Assembly (NCBI GenBank): GCA_050486445.1
Contig: JBJHDH010000011.1
Span: 16,433 to 80,432, forward strand
DNA from: Euryhalocaulis sp050486445
GTDB taxonomy: Bacteria; Pseudomonadota; Alphaproteobacteria; Caulobacterales; Maricaulaceae
Length of the DNA: 64,000 nucleotides
Direction of reading: 5' to 3'
Positions 56,244 through 63,973 of this stretch are shown here, in pieces. The notes under the pieces are model-generated. The model was not told the DNA's origin and did no database searches. It saw only the letters and a program-made list of their open reading frames with translations. The translations under genes and the position numbers were made by a program. Position 1 is the first letter of the stretch; the number at the start of each line of letters is the position of its first letter.

Positions 56244-57617
56244 ATGGACGCGCCCATGTTCGACAAGGTGCTGATCGCCAATCGCGGCGAGATCGCGCTT
56301 CGCATCCATCGCGCGTGCAAGGAAATGGGAATCCAGACCGTCGCCGTGCATTCGGAGGCGGACGCCCAGGCCATGCATGTGCGTCTGGCCGACGAGAGCG
56401 TGTGCATCGGCCCCGCGCCGGCGCGGCTTTCCTATCTCAATATTCCCGCCATCATCGCGGCCTGCGAGATCACCGGAGCCCAGGCGGTGCATCCGGGCTA
56501 TGGCTTTCTGTCCGAGAATGCGCGCTTCGCCGAGATCGTAGAGGCGCACGGCCTGACCTTTATCGGCCCGCGCCCCGAACATATCCGCCTGATGGGCGAC
56601 AAGATCGCCGCCAAGAAAGCGGTGAAAGAGGCCGGCATTCCCGTCGTGCCCGGCTCCGACGGCGCGGTGACGGAAGAGGCCGAAGCCATAAAGCTGGCCG
56701 ACGAAATGGGCTATCCGGTTCTGGTGAAGGCCGCGGCCGGCGGCGGCGGACGCGGCATGAAGGTCGCCTGGTCGCGTGAAGAGATACGCCAGGCTCTCTC
56801 CACCGCGCGCGCCGAGGCCGAGGCCGCGTTCGGCGACGGCGCCGTGTATCTGGAAAAATATCTGGCCAATCCGCGCCATATCGAAATCCAGATCATCGCG
56901 GACGAATACGGCAATGTGGCGCATCTGGGAGAGCGCGACTGTTCGCTACAGCGGCGCCACCAGAAAATTCTGGAAGAGGCGCCCTCGCCCGCGCTCGACG
57001 CGGCCCAGCGTGAAAAGATCGGCGAGGTGACGCGCCAGGCCATCGCCGACCTTGGCTATCGCGGCGTCGGCACGGTCGAATATCTCTATGAGAACGGCGA
57101 GTTCTACTTCATCGAGATGAACACAAGGCTTCAGGTCGAACACCCCGTCACCGAGGCGGTCACCAATATTGACCTGGTGCGTGAGCAGATCTGCATCGCC
57201 AATGGCGCACCGCTCTCGTTCCGCCAGCAGGACGTGAAAATCCAGGGCTGGTCCATCGAGTGCCGCATCAATGCGGAAAATCCGGAGAGCTTTGCGCCAT
57301 CACCCGGCCTCGTTACGGAATTTCATGCGCCCGGCGGGCTCGGCGTGCGGCTGGATTCGGCGATTTATGCCGGCTACCGCATCCCGCCTTATTATGACAG
57401 CCTGATCGGCAAGCTGATCGTGCGCGGCGCCACCCGCAAGGAGGCGCTGATGCGTTTGCAGCGGGCGCTGAGCGAAATGGTCATTACCGGCGTGGATACC
57501 ACCGCCCCATTGTTCCAGCGGCTTCTGAAAGAGCCAGACTTCGTAGCCGGGGATTATGACATCCGCTGGCTGGAAAAATGGCTGAGCGCGCCGGCGCGGG
57601 CCGAAGCCGCCGAATGA
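56244..57617 (+). CDS. accC: acetyl-CoA carboxylase biotin carboxylase subunit
   Basis: A 457-aa ATP-grasp enzyme that carboxylates biotin on AccB. The N-terminus MFDKVLIANRGEIALRIHRACKEMGI may be the true start (ATG 56256), four codons into the frame given. The glycine-rich ATP loop is VKAAAGGGGRGMK; ERDCSLQRRHQKILEEAPSPA and FIEMNTRLQVEHPVTEAVT are catalytic segments. Second gene of the acc unit; the stop overlaps the aat start (ATGA). Confidence 0.97.
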   Translation: MDAPMFDKVLIANRGEIALRIHRACKEMGIQTVAVHSEADAQAMHVRLADESVCIGPAPARLSYLNIPAIIAACEITGAQAVHPGYGFLSENARFAEIVEAHGLTFIGPRPEHIRLMGDKIAAKKAVKEAGIPVVPGSDGAVTEEAEAIKLADEMGYPVLVKAAAGGGGRGMKVAWSREEIRQALSTARAEAEAAFGDGAVYLEKYLANPRHIEIQIIADEYGNVAHLGERDCSLQRRHQKILEEAPSPALDAAQREKIGEVTRQAIADLGYRGVGTVEYLYENGEFYFIEMNTRLQVEHPVTEAVTNIDLVREQICIANGAPLSFRQQDVKIQGWSIECRINAENPESFAPSPGLVTEFHAPGGLGVRLDSAIYAGYRIPPYYDSLIGKLIVRGATRKEALMRLQRALSEMVITGVDTTAPLFQRLLKEPDFVAGDYDIRWLEKWLSAPARAEAAE

Positions 57618-58261
57618 GGCCGTTCGGGCCGGAGCAGCTTCTGGATTGCTATCGTGGCGGCGTGTTTCCGATGGCGCGGAGCCGCGACGACCCGAATGTG
57701 TTTCTGGTCGATCCCGACGAGCGCGCCATCATTCCGCTGAGCGCCTTTCATATCTCACGCCGTCTCGCCCGCACCGTGCGCAACAGCCCGTGGCGGGTGG
57801 AGACCGACCGCGACTTTCGCGGCGTGGTCGAAGCCTGCGCCGCGCCCGCGCGGGGACGCGAAACCACCTGGATCAATGACGGCATTCTCGATCTTTACAG
57901 CCAGCTCCACGACATGCGCCATGCGCACAGCGTCGAGGTCCGCGCGGCGGATGGCGCGCTGATCGGCGGCGTTTACGGCGTGTCCCTCGGCGCGGCGTTT
58001 TTCGGCGAAAGCATGTTCAGCCGCGCGCGCGACGCCTCGAAAATCGCCCTTGTTCACCTCGTCGCGCGGCTGCGCGCCGGCGGCTATCGCCTGCTCGACG
58101 TGCAGTTCATGACGGAACATCTGCGCCAGTTCGGAACCCTTGAGATGTCCCGCACCGAATATCTGGCGCGGCTCCAGCGCGCGCTGATAAAGACTGCGGA
58201 TTTCGCCGCCGCCGGTCCTTCCCTTACCGGCGCACAGGCCGCGTCGATGGCGGCGGATTGA
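57614..58261 (+). CDS. aat: leucyl/phenylalanyl-tRNA-protein transferase
   Basis: A 215-aa N-end-rule enzyme that adds Leu or Phe to proteins with N-terminal Arg/Lys, marking them for ClpAP. The start overlaps the accC stop. Motifs: LLDCYRGGVFPMA, RAIIPLSAFHISRRL, TWINDGILDLYSQLHDMRHAHSVEV, FGESMFSRARDASKIALVHL and LLDVQFMTEHLRQFG. Placement after accC is conserved in this lineage. Confidence 0.95.
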   Translation: MRPFGPEQLLDCYRGGVFPMARSRDDPNVFLVDPDERAIIPLSAFHISRRLARTVRNSPWRVETDRDFRGVVEACAAPARGRETTWINDGILDLYSQLHDMRHAHSVEVRAADGALIGGVYGVSLGAAFFGESMFSRARDASKIALVHLVARLRAGGYRLLDVQFMTEHLRQFGTLEMSRTEYLARLQRALIKTADFAAAGPSLTGAQAASMAAD

Positions 58262-58263
58262 GA

Positions 58264-58929
58264 TTAATCGGCCGCACTGGCCGCAGCGCCGGACTCGGCC
58301 GAGAGCCGCGCCTCGGCCTCGCGCGCGGTTTCGCAGGCCACCGGCCAGATGTCATAGACCGGATGCTCCAGCCCGTGCAGCGCGGGACTGGAGCCCAGCA
58401 TCCATCCGCTGAAAATGCGATAGCCGTACGGGCTTTCTTCCGCGTCCTGCGCCGCTGGCGCGCCGCCGCCGACCGGGCGGTCGTGGATTTCCAGAAACAC
58501 AAAGGTCTCGGGGATCAGCTCCGGCGGCCGCCGGCTGCAATAGCGCACCACGACCGTGAGCGAACCGAATTCCAGCGGCTGGTCGAAGCCGACCGTCAAA
58601 TCCTGAGTAAAGGCCGTCACCTTGTTCAGCGCGCGCAGCCATGCGCGCTGGCCCTGGATCACGCTGCTGAAATCATCGGCCGGCGCCACGGCCACCCCGT
58701 CCCCCAGATCCACCGCCCCGTCCGGGAGCGCGAGGAACGGGCTGTCGTCCTCCGGCGCGGGGGCGGGGTCGTCCGGAAAGGCCTGGTCCGGTTCGGGGAT
58801 CGCTTCCAGCCCGTTATCTTCGAACGGACCGAATTCCTCAGGCGCCTGCGCCAGGCCCGGCGCGGCGGCGAGCGATACCGCCGCCAGCGCGGCCAGCAGC
58901 GAACGGAAATGCGTATCCGGGAATCTCAT
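58264..58929 (-). CDS. DUF2155 domain periplasmic protein
   Basis: A 221-aa precursor from ATG 58929 (GAGG upstream; ATG 58950 is an alternative), with a signal peptide ending LAQA. The DUF2155 block is clear: VIQGQRAWLRALNKVTAFTQDLTV, VVRYCSRRPPE and YGYRIFSGWMLGSSPALHGLEHPVYDIWPVAC. Two conserved Cys probably form a disulphide. The function is unknown. It is co-directional with the NDUFA12 gene upstream (45-bp gap) and convergent with aat, a layout typical of alphaproteobacteria. Confidence 0.88.
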   Translation of the reverse strand: MRFPDTHFRSLLAALAAVSLAAAPGLAQAPEEFGPFEDNGLEAIPEPDQAFPDDPAPAPEDDSPFLALPDGAVDLGDGVAVAPADDFSSVIQGQRAWLRALNKVTAFTQDLTVGFDQPLEFGSLTVVVRYCSRRPPELIPETFVFLEIHDRPVGGGAPAAQDAEESPYGYRIFSGWMLGSSPALHGLEHPVYDIWPVACETAREAEARLSAESGAAASAAD

Positions 58930-58973
58930 TTGCGTGATCCTCGCGCGCATTTGCGGCGGGTTTTGGGCCGGCC

Positions 58974-59372
58974 CTATTCCGGCCGCCAGGCTTCGTAATC
59001 GCCGGTCGCCGCCGGGGTCTGCGAACCGCGCCACAGGCTCCCCGCCGGGCGCCACGCATGGATGGTGCCGGTGAGGTTCGGCTGATGCGCGGTCTCCCAC
59101 GGCCGCGCGAGCAGCGGCGCCACGGTGGGCGGTTCGGCGAATGTATGGTGCAGCCAGCCGTGCCAGTCGGCCGGAACCTTGGAGGCGTCGGCATAGCCGC
59201 GATACATCACCCAGCGGCGCGGCCGCCCGTTAAAGCTCGTGCCGCGCTCTTCGAAATAGCGATTGCCGAAAGCGTCCTCGCCGACGAACCGGCCGCGGCG
59301 GCGCAGCGTCCACATCAGCCCCAGCGTCGCCCCGCTCCACCAGATGAAGATGCGCTTGATGATGTCCCACAT
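58974..59372 (-). CDS. NDUFA12-type NADH:ubiquinone oxidoreductase accessory subunit
   Basis: A 132-aa homologue of the mitochondrial complex I subunit B17.2. The pattern RGRFVGEDAFGNRYFEER, RWVMYRGYADASKVPADWHGWLHHTF and the late HQPNLTGTIHAWRP is diagnostic. Such supernumerary subunits are found in alphaproteobacterial complex I and are encoded away from the nuo operon, as here. The protein is membrane-peripheral without a signal peptide. Confidence 0.92.
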   Translation of the reverse strand: MWDIIKRIFIWWSGATLGLMWTLRRRGRFVGEDAFGNRYFEERGTSFNGRPRRWVMYRGYADASKVPADWHGWLHHTFAEPPTVAPLLARPWETAHQPNLTGTIHAWRPAGSLWRGSQTPAATGDYEAWRPE

Positions 59373-59459
59373 GGCTCCGGCCGCCTTTTTGAAAGCGCCG
59401 GACTATGGCGTCTGGGCCGCCGCCCGTCCAGCGCCGGGCTCGCGCCCTTGTGAAACAAA

Positions 59460-59476
59460 CCTAACCGTTTGTTAGG
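59460..59476 (+). promoter_or_regulatory. palindrome resembling a CtrA site
   Basis: CTAA-CCGTTTG-TTAG forms a two-fold symmetric pair of half sites with a seven-base spacer, one mismatch per half from TTAA-N7-TTAA. It lies about 40 bp upstream of the hybrid kinase start at 59513. The lineage makes CtrA control reasonable, but a single near-match is weak evidence. Confidence 0.3.
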
Positions 59477-59512
59477 AGAGGCAGTTTTAGGGTCCGGATT
59501 GGGAGGACCGTC

Positions 59513-61099
59513 ATGGCAAAGACTCGCGCTGAGGGGGGCGCGGCCGAGGCTAGGGATTCGGGATACGAACATATTGATTACCTGTTGTCGCACTTTCCGG
59601 GTGCCGTCAGCGTGTATGATTCCGACCTGCGCCTGCTCGCCGCGAACGAACAACATTACGAGCTGACCGGCCTACCGAGAGATGTATTCGGTATTGGCGC
59701 AACCTATGAGTCCATTGTCCGCCACCTTGCGGAGAATGGCGGCTATGGCGATGTCTCCGATCTCGACAGCATGGTCGACGAGCGGCTGGCCGCCATCCGC
59801 CGGCCGCACTGGAAATTCGAGCGCGTCCAGAAAGGCCGCCATATCGCCGGCTATACCAGCGTCACGCCGGATGGCGGGGTCATCTGCTGCCAACAGGACG
59901 TGACCGAGCAGAAAGAGGCCGAACAGCGGCTGATCGCCCTGACCAAGGAACTGGCCGCCGCGCGCGACCTGGCCGAATCCGCCAACAAGGCGAAATCCGA
60001 ATTCCTGGCGATGATGAGCCATGAAATCCGCACGCCGCTGAACGGCATTCTCGGCATGTCCGAGCTGATGTATGCGCGCGCCGCGGACGAAACACAGAAG
60101 GGCCATCTGGGCGTGGTGCTGAAATCCGGCCGCGCACTGCTGGAAATCATCAACGACATTCTGGACCTGTCGCGCATCGACGCCGGACGCATGTCGCTGG
60201 AATCCAAGTCGTTCAATCTGCCCGGACTGGTGGAAGATGTGGCGACGCTTCTGGCCTCGCGCATCGAGAAAAACCAGGTCGATCTGGCCATTCGCATCGA
60301 CCCTGCCCTGCCGGAAGCGTTTCTGGGCGACGCCGCGCGTCTCCGTCAGGTTCTGGTGAACCTGATCGGCAATGCGGTGAAATTCACCCATGAAGGCCAT
60401 GTCGCCGTCAGCGTCACAGGGACGGTGAAGCACGAACGCGCCGCCCTGGAGGTCTCCGTGGCCGATACGGGCATCGGCGTGCCCGAAGACCGGCTGGAAT
60501 CGATCTTCGAGCGCTTCGAGCAGGCCGAACCCGGATCCACCCGCCGCTATGGCGGCGCCGGTCTTGGCCTTGCCATCTGCCGCCTGCTTGTGGAGGCGAT
60601 GGGTGGGCGCATCGGGGTTGAATCAAAGGCCGGCGAAGGCTCCCGCTTCTGGTTCACCGTCACGCTGCCCGTGGCGGAACCGGCGCAGACCACCATGCCC
60701 TGGGCCGATCTCGGCGGCGCGCGTATCCTGGTGCTGGACGATACGGCGCCCCAGTGCGATGCGTTGCGCGAGCAGCTCGAATATTACGGCGCCTCGGTGG
60801 AAACCGCGGCCAGCGTCGCCGAAGGCGTCGCCCTGGTTCTGTATGGCGCGGCGCGCGGATCGGCCTTCGATCTCATGCTGGCGGACAACGCCATGGCCGA
60901 CCTCGATTCGCTGCTTGCCGCATGGCCCTTTGGCGCACGTCCGCCGGTGATCGCGCTCAGCACCGTCGCAACCGGCAAGGCGAAGGGCGAAGCCTTCCAC
61001 GCCTGCCTGTTAAAGCCGCTGTGCCGCAACGCCCTGCTGGAGACTGTGAACGCGGCGCTGGGCCGCGGCGTAGCGCCATTGCTGCGCGCCACGGCCTGA
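59513..61099 (+). CDS. PAS-domain hybrid histidine kinase with C-terminal receiver
   Basis: A 528-aa soluble protein. One PAS domain (about 22-135, PGAVSVYDSDLRLLAANEQHYELTGLP) is followed by HisKA with phosphoacceptor His170 in FLAMMSHEIRTPLNG and an HATPase with NLIGNAVKFT, DTGIGVP and GGAGLGLAI. The C-terminal receiver keeps the essential residues (VLDD pair, Asp458 in LMLADNA, Lys501 in LLKPL). It is otherwise divergent: the usual MP after the Asp is missing and an Ala-rich loop intervenes. Monocistronic, possibly CtrA-regulated. Confidence 0.93.
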   Translation: MAKTRAEGGAAEARDSGYEHIDYLLSHFPGAVSVYDSDLRLLAANEQHYELTGLPRDVFGIGATYESIVRHLAENGGYGDVSDLDSMVDERLAAIRRPHWKFERVQKGRHIAGYTSVTPDGGVICCQQDVTEQKEAEQRLIALTKELAAARDLAESANKAKSEFLAMMSHEIRTPLNGILGMSELMYARAADETQKGHLGVVLKSGRALLEIINDILDLSRIDAGRMSLESKSFNLPGLVEDVATLLASRIEKNQVDLAIRIDPALPEAFLGDAARLRQVLVNLIGNAVKFTHEGHVAVSVTGTVKHERAALEVSVADTGIGVPEDRLESIFERFEQAEPGSTRRYGGAGLGLAICRLLVEAMGGRIGVESKAGEGSRFWFTVTLPVAEPAQTTMPWADLGGARILVLDDTAPQCDALREQLEYYGASVETAASVAEGVALVLYGAARGSAFDLMLADNAMADLDSLLAAWPFGARPPVIALSTVATGKAKGEAFHACLLKPLCRNALLETVNAALGRGVAPLLRATA

Positions 61100-61118
61100 A
61101 CCGGGCCGCCTCCTCACG

Positions 61119-61134
61119 CCACAATATCTTGTGG
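61119..61134 (+). promoter_or_regulatory. candidate NrdR box
   Basis: CCACAATATCTTGTGG agrees with the published NrdR-box consensus (acaCwAtATaTwGtgt) at 13 of 16 positions and is a near-perfect palindrome. It lies 90 bp upstream of the RNR-like TSCPD gene. NrdR represses ribonucleotide reductase genes. A second box about three helical turns away, as usually found, is not obvious. Confidence 0.6.
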
Positions 61135-61223
61135 GTTGAATGCGGGCGCCTGCGCAGATGCTGTTGATTGTCCTGCCCCCCCGGCTCTAGGCTCCGTCAG
61201 GAACGTGAGGAGTCGGGGGACGC

Positions 61224-62009
61224 ATGGCGGCGGAAGACGGACAGGGAGGCGGCCAGAACGGCGGCCGGGAACAGGAAGACGGGCGCCCCGCCCAGCGGCG
61301 GCGCCTGCCGGACCGGCGCAAAGGCTATATCCAAAAAGCCACGGTGGGCGGCCACAAAGTCTATCTGCACACCGGCGAATTCGACGACGGCGAACTCGGC
61401 GAAATCTTCATCGACATGCACAAGGAAGGCGCCGCCTTCCGCAGCCTGATGAACAATTTCGCCATCGCCATCTCCATCGGCCTGCAATACGGCGTGCCGC
61501 TGGAGGAGTATGTGGACGCCTTCGTGTTTACGCGGTTCGAACCGGCAGGCCCGGTCACCGGCAACGATTCCATCCGCCACGCCACCTCGATCCTGGACTA
61601 TCTGTTCCGCGAACTCGCCGTTTCCTATCTGGAGCGCGAGGATCTGGCGCATGTGCCCCCAGGCGCGCATGACGGGCTGGGCGGTGGCGCGGCCGAAGCC
61701 GCGCCCACACGCTCGCTGGAAGAAGACGCGGCCCGTTTTATCTCGCGCGGCTTTGCGCGCGGCGCCACGCCGGCCAATCTGATCTCCTTCGCCAACCATC
61801 CGGCCCGGCTCCGAAGCCGCACAGACGAACCGGAAGCCGGGACGGATACGGCCGAAGCCGGGGAGACCGCCGTGAAGGCGCCGGCGGACCCGGGGCGCAA
61901 GCGCGCCTATGCCGGCGACCCCTGCCCCGAATGCGGCCATTTCACGCTGGTTCAGAGCGCCGGCGGCCTGCGCTGCGACGCCTGCGGGACGGTCGGTGCA
62001 ACTGGCTAA
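61224..62009 (+). CDS. free-standing TSCPD/zinc-ribbon protein homologous to the C-terminus of class II ribonucleotide reductase NrdJ
   Basis: A 261-aa protein. Residues about 27-145 match the TSCPD region of B12-dependent ribonucleotide reductase: RRRLPDRRKGYIQKATVGGHKVYL, EIFIDMHKEGAAFRSLMNNFAIA, VDAFVFTRFEPAGPVTGNDSI and SILDYLFRELAVSYLERED. The tail carries the two CxxC pairs of the NrdJ C-terminal ribbon (Cys234/237 and Cys251/254). The ten-stranded catalytic barrel and radical-site cysteine are absent, so it cannot be a reductase itself. It may modulate or serve RNR, or be a gene remnant, though the frame is intact. It ends abruptly (GTVGATG) inside the convergent deaminase gene. Confidence 0.82.
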   Translation: MAAEDGQGGGQNGGREQEDGRPAQRRRLPDRRKGYIQKATVGGHKVYLHTGEFDDGELGEIFIDMHKEGAAFRSLMNNFAIAISIGLQYGVPLEEYVDAFVFTRFEPAGPVTGNDSIRHATSILDYLFRELAVSYLEREDLAHVPPGAHDGLGGGAAEAAPTRSLEEDAARFISRGFARGATPANLISFANHPARLRSRTDEPEAGTDTAEAGETAVKAPADPGRKRAYAGDPCPECGHFTLVQSAGGLRCDACGTVGATG

Positions 62010-63483
62010 GTGTCTTTTTAAGACCTTCCCCGACTAGCACCTCAGCCGCAGAATAAAACGGAGTCAAAATATCAATATTAGGGCGTTTTATGCCACCAAC
62101 GTAGCTTTCGAATTTTCCATTGATGTCTTTGCGTTTTCCCCGGCTGAACATTTTGCGATATTGGCGGGGGGTAACCCCCCAAAAATGCATAAACTCCACA
62201 CCATCAAATTTCCTGAACTGGCCGCGGTCAGCGCCCTCAATCGAAATTGAATCCTGATGAAGCAGAGGAGCCAAACTCTTAGGATATGGTTCTAAAAAGA
62301 CGACTTTAGAAACCCCGCTAGACACAATGTGCTTTGCACACAAATGGCAGGGAAAGGTAGTAACATACATGGTCGAATTCTGCAGCGACCGTCCATTTCT
62401 TGCTGCATCGGTGATGGCACACATTTCAGCATGCACGATCCGGCCATATTCGATAGCATCCATAAAACTGGAGTTTTCAATCGCTTTTCTCGTACGCTTG
62501 TTTAGCGGTGAAGACCGCCCTAACTTTTTTAAGAGATCATCGAGAATTTCCTCCTTACGTTTATCGTTGGAATCTGAGCCAAACTTAAATTCACGACCGT
62601 CGTGGTGATCATCGCTCCAATATGTTCCGCCCCCCGCCTTCGGCACCTCATTGGACCCCAAAGCAAGAATACCATGCGTAGGGCTAAACAGCGCGGCGCC
62701 GACCTGCCGGGATAAGTCCGATGTACGTAATGCAGCGGAATTGGCCGCGTACATTCCATATTCCCCCTTCGTGGGCGTTACGGAGTTCGAAGAGAACAGG
62801 AGCTCAAAAAAACGCCCAACTTGATGAACGACATCCCCGTCATCAATATCAATATTTATGATATAATCCGCATCGTGAAATATTTTTGAAACTCTCTGGC
62901 CTGATGCGACTGCATCTTCATTTTCGTCTAATGACACAAATCTCTCAGCTTCATCGCGAAAATGTGCCGGATTACTTCCTCCCTTCGAGTGACAAAATTC
63001 GTTTGCCAGATATGCCACTCGATTTGAACGCGAAGAATATATTGAAATTTGAAAAAACAGGCCTCGGTATGTAGAGCGAAGGAGAGCTATTTCCTCTGGC
63101 CGTTTAAACTGATGTAACAAATAGGCTGTTCGCTCAAACTTTCGCTCTCGGTCAGATGATTTTGGGCGCCGATCAGCGATCGTTTGAATTGCTAACGCGG
63201 CGAGTATGTTATTATCGCCAGACCGTTCACGCAGATAATTTCCATAATCTATATATGCATCCAGACGACCGGGGAGCGGTTTCTCGACAAGTTCCTTGCG
63301 CGGTGGAACCCCCCTCGAAAGCCATTTGAAGGCATCCGTCACTTTAATTCGGTCAACTTCGTAGTCTGAGCTTCGGAACAAAGCGTCCAGTGCATCAATG
63401 GTCGTATCGGTGCGCGTTCCAATGGGGGCCACAATGCCAATTATGATCTCTGGATAATCGATACGCGGGAGTGAAATCGGCAT
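61942..63483 (-). CDS. anti-phage dCTP deaminase (AvcD/DcdV type)
   Basis: A 513-aa two-domain defence enzyme that deaminates deoxycytidine nucleotides and starves phage replication. The N-terminal half is a P-loop-like domain starting IIIGIVAPIGTRTD (the usual P-loop Lys is lacking). The C-terminal cytidine-deaminase domain has zinc ligands His351 (HAEMCAI, with Glu353 as proton shuttle) and Cys379/Cys382 (FPCHLC). The family block GGTYWSDDHHDGREFKFG precedes it. The gene is far AT-richer than its surroundings and was probably acquired. Its last ~18 codons are antisense to the TSCPD gene and unlikely to be original. Regulation in Vibrio involves an adjacent RNA or 5' leader; only 34 bp separate this start from a divergent small ORF. 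Confidence 0.92.
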   Translation of the reverse strand: MPISLPRIDYPEIIIGIVAPIGTRTDTTIDALDALFRSSDYEVDRIKVTDAFKWLSRGVPPRKELVEKPLPGRLDAYIDYGNYLRERSGDNNILAALAIQTIADRRPKSSDRERKFERTAYLLHQFKRPEEIALLRSTYRGLFFQISIYSSRSNRVAYLANEFCHSKGGSNPAHFRDEAERFVSLDENEDAVASGQRVSKIFHDADYIINIDIDDGDVVHQVGRFFELLFSSNSVTPTKGEYGMYAANSAALRTSDLSRQVGAALFSPTHGILALGSNEVPKAGGGTYWSDDHHDGREFKFGSDSNDKRKEEILDDLLKKLGRSSPLNKRTRKAIENSSFMDAIEYGRIVHAEMCAITDAARNGRSLQNSTMYVTTFPCHLCAKHIVSSGVSKVVFLEPYPKSLAPLLHQDSISIEGADRGQFRKFDGVEFMHFWGVTPRQYRKMFSRGKRKDINGKFESYVGGIKRPNIDILTPFYSAAEVLVGEGLKKTLSQLHRPSRRRRSAGRRRSEPA

Positions 63484-63517
63484 AGCGACGCTCTCAGAAT
63501 CGTGCGAAATTTCTCAT

Positions 63518-63679
63518 ATGGCGCGAAACATAAAATCTACGGGGAGTTCCGATGCGGATCAGCGTCGGTTGGAAGCCGCTATTAGATACATTGATCGATC
63601 AATAACTGCACAACAAAAATACTACCTAGAATGGCATAGCGAAGCCATTGATCGAATACAAGGCTCTAAAAAAAAATAA
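63518..63679 (+). CDS. 53-aa ORF divergent from the dCTP deaminase
   Basis: A short AT-rich ORF, ATG 63518 to TAA 63677-63679, starting 34 bp from the deaminase start in the opposite direction. The product is charged and mostly helical (SDADQRRLEAAIRYIDRSITAQQ, then YYLEWHSEAIDRIQGSKKK). No family is recognised and no clear Shine-Dalgarno is seen. Its place in the deaminase control region, and the need for toxic deaminases to be held in check, suggest a regulator or antitoxin-like partner. It could equally be an unexpressed leader. Confidence 0.4.
   Translation: MARNIKSTGSSDADQRRLEAAIRYIDRSITAQQKYYLEWHSEAIDRIQGSKKK
63590..63603. promoter_or_regulatory. 14-bp perfect palindrome (possible operator)
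   Basis: ATTGATCGATCAAT is perfectly symmetric and lies within the 53-aa ORF about 107 bp upstream of the deaminase start. A half copy (CATTGATCGAAT) occurs at about 63645. It could bind a dimeric repressor of the deaminase promoter. Confidence 0.35.
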
Positions 63680-63973
63680 ACCAAAAGCCTGCCTCAACAA
63701 CGTGCAAAGGCCGGGCGGTTATCGGATCGACACAAAATCGGCCGCCTATACTGGAAATGTCTACCCAGCGGCTTTCATATGAGCCGCCATCTGGCGAGTA
63801 TCAGGCTCGGGATTTCCGTGGAAGGCCGGAGAGCGCCTCTCTGATTGTTCAAACCTCTCCGCGAAAAAGCGCGTATCTTTCCGCAAATCTCCACGCCCTC
63901 TTCGCTGCGCATAGGATGGCGGTGTTCCTTCCGCCTGAGGGAAGTAGCTGATCACTATGGCGGGAGGGAGTGC
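63680..63973. other. gene-poor stretch at the right end
   Basis: 294 bp with no supported gene. Two 64-codon frames (63757-63951 plus, 63761-63955 minus) mirror each other and neither has a ribosome site or recognisable product. A TATACT hexamer at 63747-63752 is a possible -10 for rightward transcription, but no -35 at proper spacing is seen. Confidence 0.5.

Larger units (their letters stand above)
62005..63700. other. AT-rich acquired segment carrying the dCTP deaminase
   Basis: Base composition changes sharply just past the TSCPD stop (about 62005-62010) and recovers around 63700. The left edge coincides with the point where deaminase codons become antisense to the chromosomal gene. No insertion sequence or terminal repeat was found. 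A gene start at the right window edge might encode a recombinase but is too short to judge. Confidence 0.6.

Noticed and set aside
61224..62009. TSCPD gene as a simple nrdJ pseudogene
   Set aside because: The frame is intact, has its own start and a candidate NrdR box, and conserved residues are kept, so I annotate it as a gene while leaving the remnant option open.
63757..63955. Overlapping 64-codon ORFs on both strands
   Set aside because: No ribosome sites, no recognisable products and they mirror each other over the same bases.
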